A DNA stretch of 64,000 nucleotides from Lachancea kluyveri NRRL Y-12651 (taxonomy: Eukaryota > Ascomycota > Saccharomycetes > Saccharomycetales > Saccharomycetaceae), in NCBI GenBank assembly GCA_000149225.2, contig CM000694.1, positions 1,613,623 through 1,677,622 of the forward strand, read 5' to 3'. The notes under the pieces were generated by a model. That model was not told the DNA's origin. It made no database searches and saw nothing but the letters and a program-made list of their open reading frames with translations. This document shows positions 18,348 through 29,239 of this stretch, in pieces. Both the position numbers and the translations under genes were made by a program. Within the stretch, counting starts at the first letter, position 1. The number at the start of each line of letters is the position of its first letter.

Positions 18348-19784
18348 TTAACGATAGTCAAAGTGGATAAAAGTGCCCGTATCGTTGCCAGCATCGATCC
18401 ACCATTGTTTTAATACACTGGTGGGTTTATCGGTGAGTTGCCTTAGTGACTCCTTAAACAAATCTAAAATGATTTTGCTTTTCAAACGAGGCAACCCTAC
18501 CGACTGCCGAACATTATCGTAGTCTATCTTCCCTGTATCGCATTCCAACTTTATAAACGTCTGGGTACGCTTAACAATGAAGCTAAAGCACTGGATCAGA
18601 CTCTTGGTTGTGACCTCATCGCACGTAGCCTGCTGCAGAAGGCCCATGTCGATATACTGCTGTATAACTTTCTGGAAGAGAGACATCTTGATTTTGTCAA
18701 TTGGTTGCAATTCTTTTGTAGACTGCTGGTGAAACCTACGTGTAGCAACAACTTCTAGTATTTTTGTCAATTCAATATCTTGGTAGAGAGCCCAAATAGA
18801 CAGAGAGTTTTGACCACATGTAAGTAAATACTTTAGCAACTGTTGTTTGTAACTGTTGAAGCTATACAAAACACTTGTTTGCGGTTTGGGAATATCGAAT
18901 TCATTACATCTATCCTTGATGTTAATATGGTTGTCCCTCTGATCATTTGTAGCAGATTTTCTTTCATGGATCGGTATCATTAGGTGGGTGTCCTCAACGT
19001 CGAACTCGTTTTCTACACCCTTAACAAGTAGATCTTCAGCACTCCGGCTATTCCATAAATTTTGAGAGTAAAAGCCATGATGAAAACTATAAGGGCTAGC
19101 AATTTCCATCTCCCTCTGAAACTGCTCCCGTTGCAACAATTCAATAAAGTTATTTGTTTTTGAATCTGAAGAATCACGTTTATCTTTCTGTGTAAAGTAG
19201 TCTAGTAGGACTGAATCCTGAATTACCCATGGGACTTCCAAGTTTGTTCTGTATTCCAGCGCCGCCTTCCAGAATTTTATCTCATCTATCAGGTCTTCCA
19301 CAATTTCGATATCCTCTACGTCAAGTTCCAATCTATTTATGCTCATGGTACCCCGTAGCCTGAGCTTCCAGCCGCTCAGGTTACCGGTAGGCAGCCCACA
19401 TCCCAAAATCAAATTTCTGGAACACTTGCAACTGAGAAACAACGTTTGGCCAGCCGCTTTTGTACAATCGTCGAGTGCCAGTATTGCAAAATCCACGTCT
19501 CCTATCCACCTCCACTTGCAGCCGACGACACAGCCCATAACAAAAATCCCAGCAATAGGATGATTGTTGTAGAACCAACTAACATTGGTATTAGACAAAG
19601 ATCCTTCATAGTATTTTTTCACAACAGCACCATTTGTTTGTTGGTAGTGTTGAATCACATCTCTTAGGAAACACGGGACAATGAGGCGAAAAGATTCAGA
19701 ATATTGAAAGAAAAGAGGTAAGTAGTAAGGCAGTCCATTGTATTGACAAACTACATGGTCGTTGCAGTCCGTTCTGGGCTGCAT
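18348..19784 (-). CDS. STN1: Stn1 telomere-capping protein of the CST complex
   Basis: The start is the first ATG in frame and gives 478 residues (494 in S. cerevisiae). The N-terminal part aligns with the Stn1 OB fold: YYLPLFFQY, KKYYEGSLSN, WFYNNHPIAGIFVMGCVVG, CKWRWIGDVDFAILALDDCT and the following basic strands. The C-terminal half should be the winged-helix pair that binds Ten1/Cdc13 partners and Pol-alpha. Stn1 with Cdc13 and Ten1 protects telomere ends and recruits Pol-alpha for C-strand fill-in. Position between RRP8 and PDC2 equals YDR082W. The sequence is diverged, as is usual for this fast-evolving gene, so synteny carries part of the weight. Confidence 0.9.
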   Translation of the reverse strand: MQPRTDCNDHVVCQYNGLPYYLPLFFQYSESFRLIVPCFLRDVIQHYQQTNGAVVKKYYEGSLSNTNVSWFYNNHPIAGIFVMGCVVGCKWRWIGDVDFAILALDDCTKAAGQTLFLSCKCSRNLILGCGLPTGNLSGWKLRLRGTMSINRLELDVEDIEIVEDLIDEIKFWKAALEYRTNLEVPWVIQDSVLLDYFTQKDKRDSSDSKTNNFIELLQREQFQREMEIASPYSFHHGFYSQNLWNSRSAEDLLVKGVENEFDVEDTHLMIPIHERKSATNDQRDNHINIKDRCNEFDIPKPQTSVLYSFNSYKQQLLKYLLTCGQNSLSIWALYQDIELTKILEVVATRRFHQQSTKELQPIDKIKMSLFQKVIQQYIDMGLLQQATCDEVTTKSLIQCFSFIVKRTQTFIKLECDTGKIDYDNVRQSVGLPRLKSKIILDLFKESLRQLTDKPTSVLKQWWIDAGNDTGTFIHFDYR

Positions 19785-19932
19785 CGGTTTCCTCTTGAGA
19801 GTTGATAGATCTCCTTTCGGTGTTGACCGAATTTTTGCCGTTATCAAGGGCCGGCTTCATTTAAAAAGAGCCAGGCCTCGAAGAAGGGGAACACTCTTCT
19901 GACAAAAAAAAATAGTTAGAGAACCACCTACA

Positions 19933-20376
19933 ATGAGCACAAGACCACCAATTACTTGCCATATCCTAGATACAACTTGTGGTAAGCCAGCCTCTAATGT
20001 GGTATGTTCCATATACAAGGTCGATGTAAAAGATGAACAGGATGTTGTTACAGTGGATGAGCCAGAACCCTTTGCTCTGGCCAGAACCAACGAAGATGGA
20101 AGGGTACCCCAGTGGATATTCAACCCGGACCCAAAGAAACGTGACAAGCTAGCTTCATTGGGCATCGAAGAAAACGAGACCGGTTTAAGATGGTCTGTGT
20201 TAATGCCTGGTGTCTACAAAATTCGATTTCAGACAGGCAAATATTTTTCCAAGCAGGACCATTCCAGCTTCTTCCCGTTCGTAGAAATTGTATTTAATGT
20301 AGAAGATGGCAGCCAGCACTACCACATCCCACTACTATTAAGTAACTACGGCTACACGACATACCGTGGTAGCTAG
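19933..20376 (+). CDS. 5-hydroxyisourate hydrolase (transthyretin-like)
   Basis: The 147-residue protein shows the HIUase/transthyretin-related pattern. It has CHILDTTCGKPASNV (about residues 9-23, with the catalytic-type His), a central ARTNEDGRV (the TxxDGR signature with its Arg) and YTTYRGS at the very C terminus, the diagnostic YRGS tetrad. The enzyme hydrolyses 5-hydroxyisourate, the product of urate oxidase, to OHCU on the way to allantoin. S. cerevisiae lacks urate oxidation and, as far as I know, this gene. No PTS1 peroxisomal tripeptide is evident at the end. It is transcribed divergently from STN1 across 148 bp. If it is active, the genome should also encode urate oxidase, possibly with OHCU decarboxylase. 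Confidence 0.93.
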   Translation: MSTRPPITCHILDTTCGKPASNVVCSIYKVDVKDEQDVVTVDEPEPFALARTNEDGRVPQWIFNPDPKKRDKLASLGIEENETGLRWSVLMPGVYKIRFQTGKYFSKQDHSSFFPFVEIVFNVEDGSQHYHIPLLLSNYGYTTYRGS

Positions 20377-21013
20377 TCAATATAATTGTGCTTTGTCTAG
20401 TTTTTTTTTTAGCCGCGGAAGCCTGAAGGATTATAAAAAGGGAGAAAGGATTTGCGAGAAGGATGTGATCTTCCTGAAGCAATCAACCTTTCAAGCAAAC
20501 CAGAAAAAAAAGACAAGGCAAACAGGGAAGGATAAAGAGGAAGCTAAAATAACAGGACTTGGTAATCGAGACAGTATAGCATACTACCATATATGCATTT
20601 GAACATCTAGGTTTCCAGAGTTTATTCCTACTCTCTTGAAGTTTAATACTAATTTGTGTGACATTATATGCCCGACTAGCCGAAATCACGACACACGGAA
20701 TCACATGATCCCGTTCCTTATAAGTGCATATCAGTGCATTTCGGCACCATCCCCACCCTCCTGTTGATTGACCGAGCTTGCCTGTCGGTCACGAGGATAC
20801 ATTTCTGGTGCATTAAGTGCCGCAGCTTAGAAGCACTCGACTTCGCAGACTCAGGAGCTCAACTTCCTAGGGCCCTTGGCATAAGACGGGTGGCCAGAAA
20901 GAAAAGGAAAAAAAAAAGGTCCATTTGTCGGAAAAGAGGAAAAAAACTTTTCTCATCGTTTACTACCTGAAGAAGGCCAAACCACAAGCATCAGCCGCTA
21001 GGATTTCTGCACT
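20377..21013. other. Intergenic region upstream of PDC2
   Basis: 637 bp between two same-strand genes. It is the 3' flank of the hydroxyisourate hydrolase gene and the PDC2 promoter and leader. It holds a TCACATGAT motif near 20701 and purine-rich A-tracts before PDC2. No further gene was recognised. Confidence 0.55.
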
Positions 21014-23401
21014 ATGGGTATGCTTTCCATCGAGCAGAAGTACAACATCTGTTTGATGGCTGAAAAGCATCCTAAATGGACCCAACTAGAATTAGCCAGA
21101 TGGGCCTATCAGACCTATCAACTACCCAAAGTGCCATCACAGGGGACGATATCTCGTCTTCTGGCAAAGAAGAACGTATTTATGAACGCCAAAGAACACG
21201 AAAAGGGCGCAAATAGACTAAGAAAACCAAATAATTTACTCGTTCGCCGGATTCTACAAGAGTGGGTTTCACAGAGCATTTGGAATGGTATTCCAATAAC
21301 TCCGCCGATCATCCAAGACACCGCACAGTCAGTATGGCATAGGATCCCTAGTGAGCACAGAGAGGGCAACGGCTCCTTCAGCTACAAGTGGATAACGCAC
21401 TTTTTGGCAAAGATGGACGTCAACATTTCCAACTTGGATGACGAGCTACCCAAACCGCCAAAAGTTTGGACTTTTGAAGAAAGAGGATATTTAAAGCAGT
21501 TCTTGGGTAAAGTTCCTCCGAAGGACTTATTCACATTAGACGAAACATTTCTTGCCTACAACTTACCGATGGATTTTGCACATTACGAAACGAGTAAAAT
21601 ACAGAGAAAAATAGATGTGGTTACAGTGATGCTTTGTGGGAATCTAGACGGCTCGGAGAAATTGGATCCCTTGGTCATCGGTAGATACGAAAACTATAAT
21701 TGCTTCCGCAACCACTTCCCCAACGACCATTCCAACAGCAACGACCACAAACCCGGTGAAAGTTCAAATATCGGTGAAAAAGTTGCTTCCAAGTTTAGAC
21801 TGACGTATCACAGCAACAGAAAATCGTGGTTGACAAGTAATCTGTTTCACGATTGGCTAGTCTGGTGGGATAAAAGGTTGGTCGTAGACAACAGAAAGAT
21901 TTGGATCATTTTGGATGACTCATGTTCCCATCGTATTATCAAGCTTCGTTTGAAAAACATCCAGTTGATTTACACCTCTTCCAACAGTAAATTCTTACCC
22001 TTCAATTGGGGGGTACTTGACGAATTTAAAACTAGGTATAGAGTTCAACAATACGAAGCCTTAATGGACTTACAGGATAAGTTGGAAAAAAAAATAGGCA
22101 CCAAAAGAATATTGACATATGATCAAAGCGCTTTGACAATGTCCAATGCTTTCAAGTTGATCAGGAAAGCCTGGGATGGCATTCCGGAAGAAATTATAAA
22201 GGCCAATTGGAAAAGTTCGGGAATTTTACCACATGATATGGTCAAGCTAAATGAGAATGTTAGCATGGCTTTCAAAAAAAATGAGGCCCTAGAAAAAGAG
22301 TTGAACAACTTGAGTACCGAATTTCACTGCGTTAAGAAATGGGATTACGATACATTATTGGACCTAAATATTGAGAATAAGAACGCTAACTTTTTAAGTT
22401 CGGAAGAGATTATTGAAAGTGCTATTGTAGATCAATGGGAACCAGAGGACAAAAAAGACTTTGACACTTATAATGGAGGAGAATTTGCCTTAGATGCCTT
22501 TACCGAAGAGAACGAAGATGAAGATGACGCTTTCGAAGAGGTTATGAGGATTGGCCAAAACGGTTCTGTTAGCGTTAATAGAGGGCCAATTATTAGCGAA
22601 TTAATTGACAGGCCGGAGGATTTTATCGGTGAAAAGGTTGTTCAACAAGATGAACCTGCGAAAAACTTACCCAACGTTGTTACCCAAAATCCAGCAGTAG
22701 GGCCTGGCGCAGTGTACCATTCAGTTACCGAGGGACCTACGGGGTACTTTGAAGATGTGTTCACCTCCTTGGCAAGTGATGCCAATGCGTCCAACTCTGT
22801 TGCGATTGCGAGCCAACTAGGGCCTTCCACCGGTGGTGATAGCCTGTCTGAATCTGACCTCTTGGGATTCAATACCAATGACTTGAGTGTAAATGAAGAA
22901 TTCAGTCTATCCAGCTTAAACGATTATCTAAACCAAGCAGCAACTAATCCAGCATCTCAAACCCAGTTAAACAACCAAAGCTTATTAATGTTGACCACAC
23001 TACAAACAAATCTTGACATAGCAAAGTCAATGGGTAATATTTTAAAACATGCCGAAGTTCGCGAAGTTGGTCTGTCTGATAGAACTCTGGATGAAATGAA
23101 AAGTAGTTATCAGAACTGTTTAAAAAAGATCAGAAAAGCCAAACATTTCCTGAATAACTCAAGTAAAAAACAACCGCATCAAAGGCTCGATCAAAGGATA
23201 CTGATACACCAACAACAGCATAGACAACCTCAGCTTTCAGCAATGCCCCAATCTGCAAATGCTTCTCAAGGTCAAGCAAACCAACCATCACTATCATCTA
23301 TGGAAATAGGTAACAATGCATTTTTCAACAGTTTCCCCCCAAATAGTGGAATGGATATTGCTTCATCGATGAGCAACTCCCCAGAAAATATCGTTCCTTG
23401 A
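21014..23401 (+). CDS. PDC2: Pdc2 transcription factor (domesticated pogo-type transposase)
   Basis: This 795-residue protein (925 in S. cerevisiae) has the CENP-B/pogo layout. Helix-turn-helix DNA-binding segments come first (about residues 1-150: QKYNICLMAEKHPKWTQLEL, PSQGTISRLLAKK, HREGNGSFSYKWITHFLAKM). A DDE-type domain follows, with D176 (TLDETF) and D301 (ILDDS). Where pogo enzymes have the third Asp, this protein reads KFLPFNWGVLDEF with N331, so it should be catalytically dead; S. cerevisiae Pdc2 agrees. The C-terminal half is acidic and Ser/Asn/Gln-rich and shorter than in S. cerevisiae. Pdc2 activates PDC1, PDC5 and thiamine genes with Thi3/Thi2. S. cerevisiae starts at the equivalent of the second ATG (21020). 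Confidence 0.95.
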   Translation: MGMLSIEQKYNICLMAEKHPKWTQLELARWAYQTYQLPKVPSQGTISRLLAKKNVFMNAKEHEKGANRLRKPNNLLVRRILQEWVSQSIWNGIPITPPIIQDTAQSVWHRIPSEHREGNGSFSYKWITHFLAKMDVNISNLDDELPKPPKVWTFEERGYLKQFLGKVPPKDLFTLDETFLAYNLPMDFAHYETSKIQRKIDVVTVMLCGNLDGSEKLDPLVIGRYENYNCFRNHFPNDHSNSNDHKPGESSNIGEKVASKFRLTYHSNRKSWLTSNLFHDWLVWWDKRLVVDNRKIWIILDDSCSHRIIKLRLKNIQLIYTSSNSKFLPFNWGVLDEFKTRYRVQQYEALMDLQDKLEKKIGTKRILTYDQSALTMSNAFKLIRKAWDGIPEEIIKANWKSSGILPHDMVKLNENVSMAFKKNEALEKELNNLSTEFHCVKKWDYDTLLDLNIENKNANFLSSEEIIESAIVDQWEPEDKKDFDTYNGGEFALDAFTEENEDEDDAFEEVMRIGQNGSVSVNRGPIISELIDRPEDFIGEKVVQQDEPAKNLPNVVTQNPAVGPGAVYHSVTEGPTGYFEDVFTSLASDANASNSVAIASQLGPSTGGDSLSESDLLGFNTNDLSVNEEFSLSSLNDYLNQAATNPASQTQLNNQSLLMLTTLQTNLDIAKSMGNILKHAEVREVGLSDRTLDEMKSSYQNCLKKIRKAKHFLNNSSKKQPHQRLDQRILIHQQQHRQPQLSAMPQSANASQGQANQPSLSSMEIGNNAFFNSFPPNSGMDIASSMSNSPENIVP

Positions 23402-23538
23402 GTTCTGCCCATTGCGTACATGAGGCCCTGCCAATATATACTTCGAGTCGTTGATACTTTGTAATAATATGCATTATTCGACAGAACTTATTAATAAAAA
23501 AAAACGACCTAATTACTTACAATGCATCAGAAAGCCTT

Positions 23539-26053
23539 TTATTGCCTGTTTCCATCAACTTCAAACACTTTACCCATACTTCTTATTCTGAGAAATTCTG
23601 TTGCGTATTCTTTTGTTTCGTCATCGATAATTTTAAATATGCCAGAGTTTACACTCAAACTTAGAGAATTTTCTTTACTAATCCTTCCCAAGGTACTTTG
23701 TAAACCGTCAATGGCCATATCCGAGGGTACTTTCTTAATAATTTCTACGGTAGTGTTTCCAAACTCATCATGTGCTTCCAATAAAGCCTTAATGAATTTG
23801 GATTTGTCCATGCTATACGACACCAGAAATTCCCACAAGTCCGTATCCTTTGAATCCTTAACAAACTGAATCGCCAACTGAGGATTATCCAACTTATCAA
23901 TGATTAGAGATAGTGCTTTTTTAGCTTCACCAATTTTGCCCCATAAGTAGATTAATTCGTTATATAGACCCTCATTTGCAGAGCAAATTTCAATAGCCTT
24001 TTCAACGTTATAATTTGACTTTGACTTTAAAAAACGTAGTAATTCATCAGGTTTGTACTCAGAGTACAGTTCAACCATATTGTCTTCGTATGGTGCCATC
24101 ATTAATGGCTCTACTGCTGAAGTTCTTTCCATGAAAAGAAAAAGTAGTACCCTCAACTCCCTTGGATGAGAGAGTTTTGATGTCAGTAAATTCATGGGTA
24201 TTGCATGTCTGTTTTGGACAAGAAGCCCAAGAGACTTGTTAAAAATTTTAGCAACCTGTTCAACAGGTATTTCAGGGAGTTGTTTAATATCACTATCATA
24301 TGGCAGCAAAACTATGTCAACAAGATCCCCAAGAAACATGGTCATAAGGTTTTGGCTTAGAAGTATATCTAATACTCTAGTATCCTTCATTTTCAACAAG
24401 TGTGGAATAGCCCTCATATACTTGTTTTCCTCTAAGTAAAGGTACACCAACTCCTTTCGGTAGTCTGCTTCATGAGAATCCTGTAGCTCTACTCTTTCTT
24501 CCAGCAAATCTTCAAATTTGGCACCCGTAAAGAAGTTTACATGCCACAAATGAATATAATGAGCGAACATTAAAAAATCACTAGTATCAAGATAGTATTC
24601 CAAAACAGAGTCATAAATAAGCGCGTCTAGCTTTGGATTATGAGGAATGAGTGGTGCAATTTCGTCGACTTTCTTGTACTCAATGAGTACTGAAATCATT
24701 TCCTGCCATTTTTGGATGGCGTACTCATAAAAGCCATCTTCTTCAGCTGGCGATAAATTGGTATTAGAAAAAATGGTAGATATATGTGAGGCAGCTGACC
24801 CCCATTCCTTTCTATCGATCAGTTGTCCGATGTCCTTTAGCCCCGCATCTAACCTATCGCGTGCATTTACAGCATAAGCACCGATTTCCCAAGCTTTAAA
24901 AAAATCGTTTTTCTCAATAAACCACTTGAATCTATCTTCCAACATTAGTTCACGAACGCAAATTACGTCACTTGCACTAATCAAATAATACTCTGGCGTT
25001 CTATTTCCAATATACTTCCCCAAGTGGTAGTCATTTAAAGACAGATTCTGATAATTCTTGGTTGCAACCTCGTCGTTATTAATTTCTTCACCAGTAACCA
25101 TATCGATCACCTTTAACTCTGGTGGCCCAGAGCAACGAATTTTACTCTTTTCTATTGGCTCTGGTTGCAAACCTAGGCATAATAATTGATCGTCCTTAAA
25201 GGAAGCAACCCCTGCAACAAGAATGTTTAGCTTGAAATGATGTTCCTGTTCCACTTTCTTATCTGGAAGGGCTCTTAAACTTGATGCAGCACTCGATAGA
25301 ATAGATCCTAAGTTGTTTGCTGGCTCATTGGTTCTTGCAAGGGAAATCTTAAAAGTCCAAACGTGTTTTCCCCAACATACAATTACCCTATCAACTTCCG
25401 GAAAGTGAACCCTTGGCCAATATAAGTCCGGCCTTGTAAAATCATCTTGGTTAACTGGAAATGGCACGTTCAAGAGTTTGGTCTTAGAAGGGATGCTGAA
25501 AAATGTTATGCCTGTATCGTTCATCCAGAATATGATGTCACTTATTGTGTAGATACCGACTATTGGGCCTTTGCCCTTATCCAGTCGCACATCCACTCTA
25601 TTCCCGAGCCAGTTTCTCTGGGATAAAATCACCTCACCAGCCATCCCTCCTGAAACGAAAGTTCTAGTTGATCTATAGTTTTGATCTAGGACGACATAGT
25701 GAATGGGTCTCTTAAAGTCGTACGCCATTATCTCAGAGGGGTCAAGAATAGAGCCAATGACCACTGTACCGTCAATCGAAGCCGTGGCAAAATATTCCCC
25801 ATCTGTGTTTATCGATAAGATCGAAGACCTATGACACTTAAAGGTCCGGATTGTGCTAAAGTTGGGTCTAGTTAAATGAAGAATTCCCGAATGAGTTGCA
25901 AATGCGAATAAATTTTCGTGAAACAAACATGCTGATATAGAGTCTCTCTGGAAGAAGTTCTTGGGCAAAGATGTAATCCTGCTGTATTTTAATAGGGGAG
26001 GCTCGTCGTCGTCGTCTTCATCTTCATCATCGTCTTCACCTTCACAATCATCG

Positions 26054-26087
<34 letters not shown>

Positions 26088-26487
26088 AATCTTCTTCATC
26101 ATCTTCTTCATCATCATCTTCTTTTTCTTCTCTTCCATCTTCTTCATCGTCATCATCATCTTGATAGTCTTCATCATTGTCATCGTCATCTTCATGACCA
26201 TCACCCTCATCTTTACCGTCACCATCATTAGAATCCTTACTGCTGCTCTCGCCAACACCACTCTCATCTCCAGTATTACCGTTACTTCCAATTTCCTCAA
26301 TGCTATCCTTATTTATCTCTTTAACATCAGGGCTTCCCTCTGCAAAGTTGCTAGTGCTATTTTCTGTTGGGTTGGTTTGTTCGTTTTCCATCTGCCCCGG
26401 AGTGCTCGGTACACATTGTATAGATATCTCAGAGACATTTGGCTCTAAGTGATTGTCAACATTACTAACAGACGCTTTACTACTCAT
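23539..26487 (-). CDS. VPS41: Vps41, HOPS complex subunit
   Basis: 982 residues, against 992 in S. cerevisiae. The N-terminal ~170 residues are Ser/Asn-rich and then a very long Asp/Glu run (about residues 75-165). A WD40-like beta-propeller follows (about 170-500; CHRSSILSINTDGEYFATAS, IDGTVVIGSI) and then the clathrin-heavy-chain-repeat alpha-solenoid (about 640-900; YLEENKYMRAIPHLLKM, YSEYKPDELLRFLKSKSNYN). Vps41 tethers AP-3 and late-endosomal vesicles to the vacuole through Ypt7 and is controlled by Yck3 phosphorylation. It converges with PDC2 and is divergent from TFB5, as in YDR080W. The acidic domain seems longer than the S. cerevisiae one. Confidence 0.95.
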
Positions 26488-26636
26488 ATTTCTCTTGCCT
26501 CAATTAGCCCTTGATATTTTTAAGTATAGCTTTGTAAGCTTGTTCCCGGCCCGCTCTCGACATGATTTTCAACAGCAACGAAAAGAACTGAAATGTGACC
26601 AATTCCACTGCACTCAAGTTAGGATAAATCACAAAG

Positions 26637-26855
26637 ATGCCACGAGCTAGGAAGGGTGCCTTAGTACAATGCGATCCGTCTATTAAAGCCCTTATAATTC
26701 AAATAGATGCAGAAAGACATAATATTATCCTAGAGGAATTAGACGATACCCACCTTTTTGTTGATCCAACTAAAGTTGAATTCATCAAGGAAGAATTGAA
26801 CAGGTTGCTATCAAAGAATATTTACGACCCCTTAGATGAAGAAGAAAACCAGTAG
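26637..26855 (+). CDS. TFB5: Tfb5, TFIIH core subunit (TTDA homologue)
   Basis: A 72-residue protein, exactly the S. cerevisiae length. It reads PRARKGALVQCDPSIKALII, EELDDTHLFV, KEELNRLLSKNIYDPLDEEENQ and is near-identical through the family. Tfb5 binds the Tfb2 C terminus and stimulates TFIIH in nucleotide excision repair and transcription. It lies divergently 149 bp from VPS41 and converges on COG3 (79 bp), matching YDR079C-A. The gene is small enough to be missed by length filters, but its conservation leaves little doubt. Confidence 0.97.
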   Translation: MPRARKGALVQCDPSIKALIIQIDAERHNIILEELDDTHLFVDPTKVEFIKEELNRLLSKNIYDPLDEEENQ

Positions 26856-26934
26856 CAAGAAAATCATTCACGGGAAATCAAATTCATATACATATACGTA
26901 TGTTTTGTCATATATACAGTTACAATATACATCT

Positions 26935-29239
26935 TCAATTTTGCTGGTCATTTTCATAGAATAGTTTGCTGGCCACATTGTTGAAAAAATCTGCAAAAAC
27001 ATCAACGTACATTAGTTCAGAGAGCTTAGATTTCTCAACCTTGCCATCTTCTGTTTTTTCACTGAGCTTTTCATAATAAGTGGCGTATGATTGGACCACT
27101 AACTCTTGGATAGCATCTATCAAATGAGTAACGACTTCTTTATCATCAATAAAACTGACAATTTGAGTATGAATTCTAGGTAGAAATTTTTCCACGTTTT
27201 CCCTCAGTCTTAAGTTTTCAGACAACAGATCCTTATCCATAACAAAGGTGTCTTGAATGATCTCTTTGGAAGCACATTCGGTGAAGTCGTTAATAACATT
27301 ACGTAGTTCAACCATTAATTCAGATCGAGCATCAACCATGTTGTTAACAACTTTGGGAACGCTTTCACGTGCCAGGTTTAAGACCGAATAAGAATCGACT
27401 TTGGCCACTTTGTGCTCTCTGATAGACCGGATTAATCCTCCTAAGCCAGAAAAGTCCAAATACGTTTCATTGCTGATATACTGGATATCAAAGTGCTGTA
27501 CTTGATCACGCAGCATCAACATGTTTTTTAAATATGATAGTCTTGTATCCAAAGTACTTGTCGACTGCTTTCGTGCTAAAGCGTAAGCAGTCTCCAGAGA
27601 CTCTATGCAATCATGAACGATGTGATGAGCCAAATCATCAAAAACAGAAGAGTTAACCATCTGGTATATTTTGGAAAGTAAAGCTAAAGCTCTCACTAGT
27701 GGTGGATAATATGACTTCATTTGGTTGAATTTGTTGCCGTTTTCATCAACAGCCGTAAAACTTTCAATAAATGATTCTACCATTTCATCCCTTTCGTTAT
27801 TATCGGATGAGGTAGGTACAGAAGGTGTTTTTCTGTTGCTAATCATAAAAACATCCTTTGTGGGTTTGTATCTTACAATGTTTGTATCCACATAAACTTG
27901 TACTCGAAATACCAGACGACTCTGAATATCCTGAATGATGGGCTTAAATATCTTATCAAATTGCACATCTTTAAATTGAAGTTCGTATTCCTGAGAATCT
28001 TCTTCAAATTGGTAATATTTGCTCAACAACGTGACAGCATCACATAGGGATGAGATATCAAATTCCCTCAAGATTCGCGTTCTAACACAATCGTATAGAG
28101 GTTCACATAGCTGAGTCAACCAATTGTTGATTTGAATATTTTTTTCCGATTTTGGAAAAAACTTTGTAAACAAGGTGTACTCCTTGGTGCACAATTGAGT
28201 AAAGTACAGTAAATTGTCTTGGATAAACTTTACGAGTGATGTTTCCTTATCTTTAAGTATGGTTTGGTCCAGTTGAGACCAAATACTCGGATGCAACAGC
28301 TTAAAGCGTACACTGAAGTAATGATCGTAGCAATCCCTTAAAATGGAACTTAATTCATCATAATACCTAATATTCGATTTTTTTGTCACTCTAGCGATGA
28401 TTTGATTAACCAAAGCTTGGAAAATATCTGCATCTGATGAAAATTTATTGTACAACAAGGCGTCTCTGGCAGAAGAATTAGCGTGTGTCTGAGATACTCT
28501 TTGTGTGATATCATTTTGGAGATTTCTCAAAAAATTGGACAAGTAGTTGGAAATTAAACTGCAGGAGCGGATTAAACATTGCTTGAACCGTATCCTGTAA
28601 GCTTCTGATTCTTTAAAGTTTGGGTTTGCTTCTATGAATTCTAAAGATTCATCAATCTTGACCATCATAGATTTAAAAGAGTCCTTTCTAACGACGTTTG
28701 CTGAAGAAAAATGGTTCAACTTACGTTGTATTGGGTCCAAGTTCTCGAAGTAAGTGAGGTCCTTTGATATTGTAACTTGCAACCGATCCAAATCGTGGTA
28801 TTCATCAGACAGTTTTCCCACATTTTCTTTAAAACTATGAGCTCTTAGAGATATGCCGCTAATATTTTCGATAATTTGGTTAAGATCCTGGCCAATAAAC
28901 TGGGTTTGGCCGATTATCACTTGATACTCTTTGTCCTTGGCCTCTAGTTGAGATAGGTATTCGTGGTACTCCGGGTATTTACCGGCTGGAGGCAAGTCCA
29001 CTTTCAAGCCAGGAAACTCGAAAGGCTCTAAAGAAGTTGACACCTCAAACTCCTTCAACCGCTTCATTAAAGTGCTGTCGTCCAACAGCTTTGGAACCTG
29101 TTAAACATTAACATTAGTATTTGATTTACGTGCATTGGTATGGGAAACAGACCATAATTTCACATACGTTTTGAGAGCTTGAGGGTACATGTAGTGCAAT
29201 ATTTTGAACTATCGAATTCCTCCTGCTTCTAGAATGCAT
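26935..29239 (-). CDS. COG3: Cog3 subunit of the conserved oligomeric Golgi complex (two exons)
   Basis: The long open frame (from 29097 down to 26935) has no ATG at its 5' end, only a stop 6 bases upstream. A short first exon at 29239-29168 supplies 24 codons starting MHSRSRRNSIVQNIALH, joined in phase 0 across a 70-bp intron (29167-29098) to VPKLLDDSTLMKRL. The spliced start resembles S. cerevisiae Cog3 (MARSRKNSLVRDIASH ... LLDDSYLF). Total 744 residues (801 in S. cerevisiae). Family blocks include AYRIRFKQCLIRSCSLISNY, QLCEPLYDCVRTRILREFDI, YPPLVRALALLSKIYQM and NETYLDFSGLGGLIRS. Cog3 is in lobe A of COG and tethers vesicles for intra-Golgi retrograde transport. S. cerevisiae COG3 is intronless as far as I know. 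Confidence 0.94.
29098..29167 (-). other. Spliceosomal intron in COG3
   Basis: On the minus strand the intron begins GTATGT at 29167, the exact yeast 5' splice consensus. It contains TACTAAT as a one-mismatch branch point and ends TTAACAG at 29098, about 14 bases later. Length 70 bp. The reading frame is kept (phase 0), and the translation across the junction matches the family N terminus, which supports its reality without transcript data. Confidence 0.9.

Noticed and set aside
25989-26300. Met/Lys-rich frame within VPS41 on the same strand
   Set aside because: It is a shadow frame of the GAT/GAC repeats coding the Asp run of Vps41.
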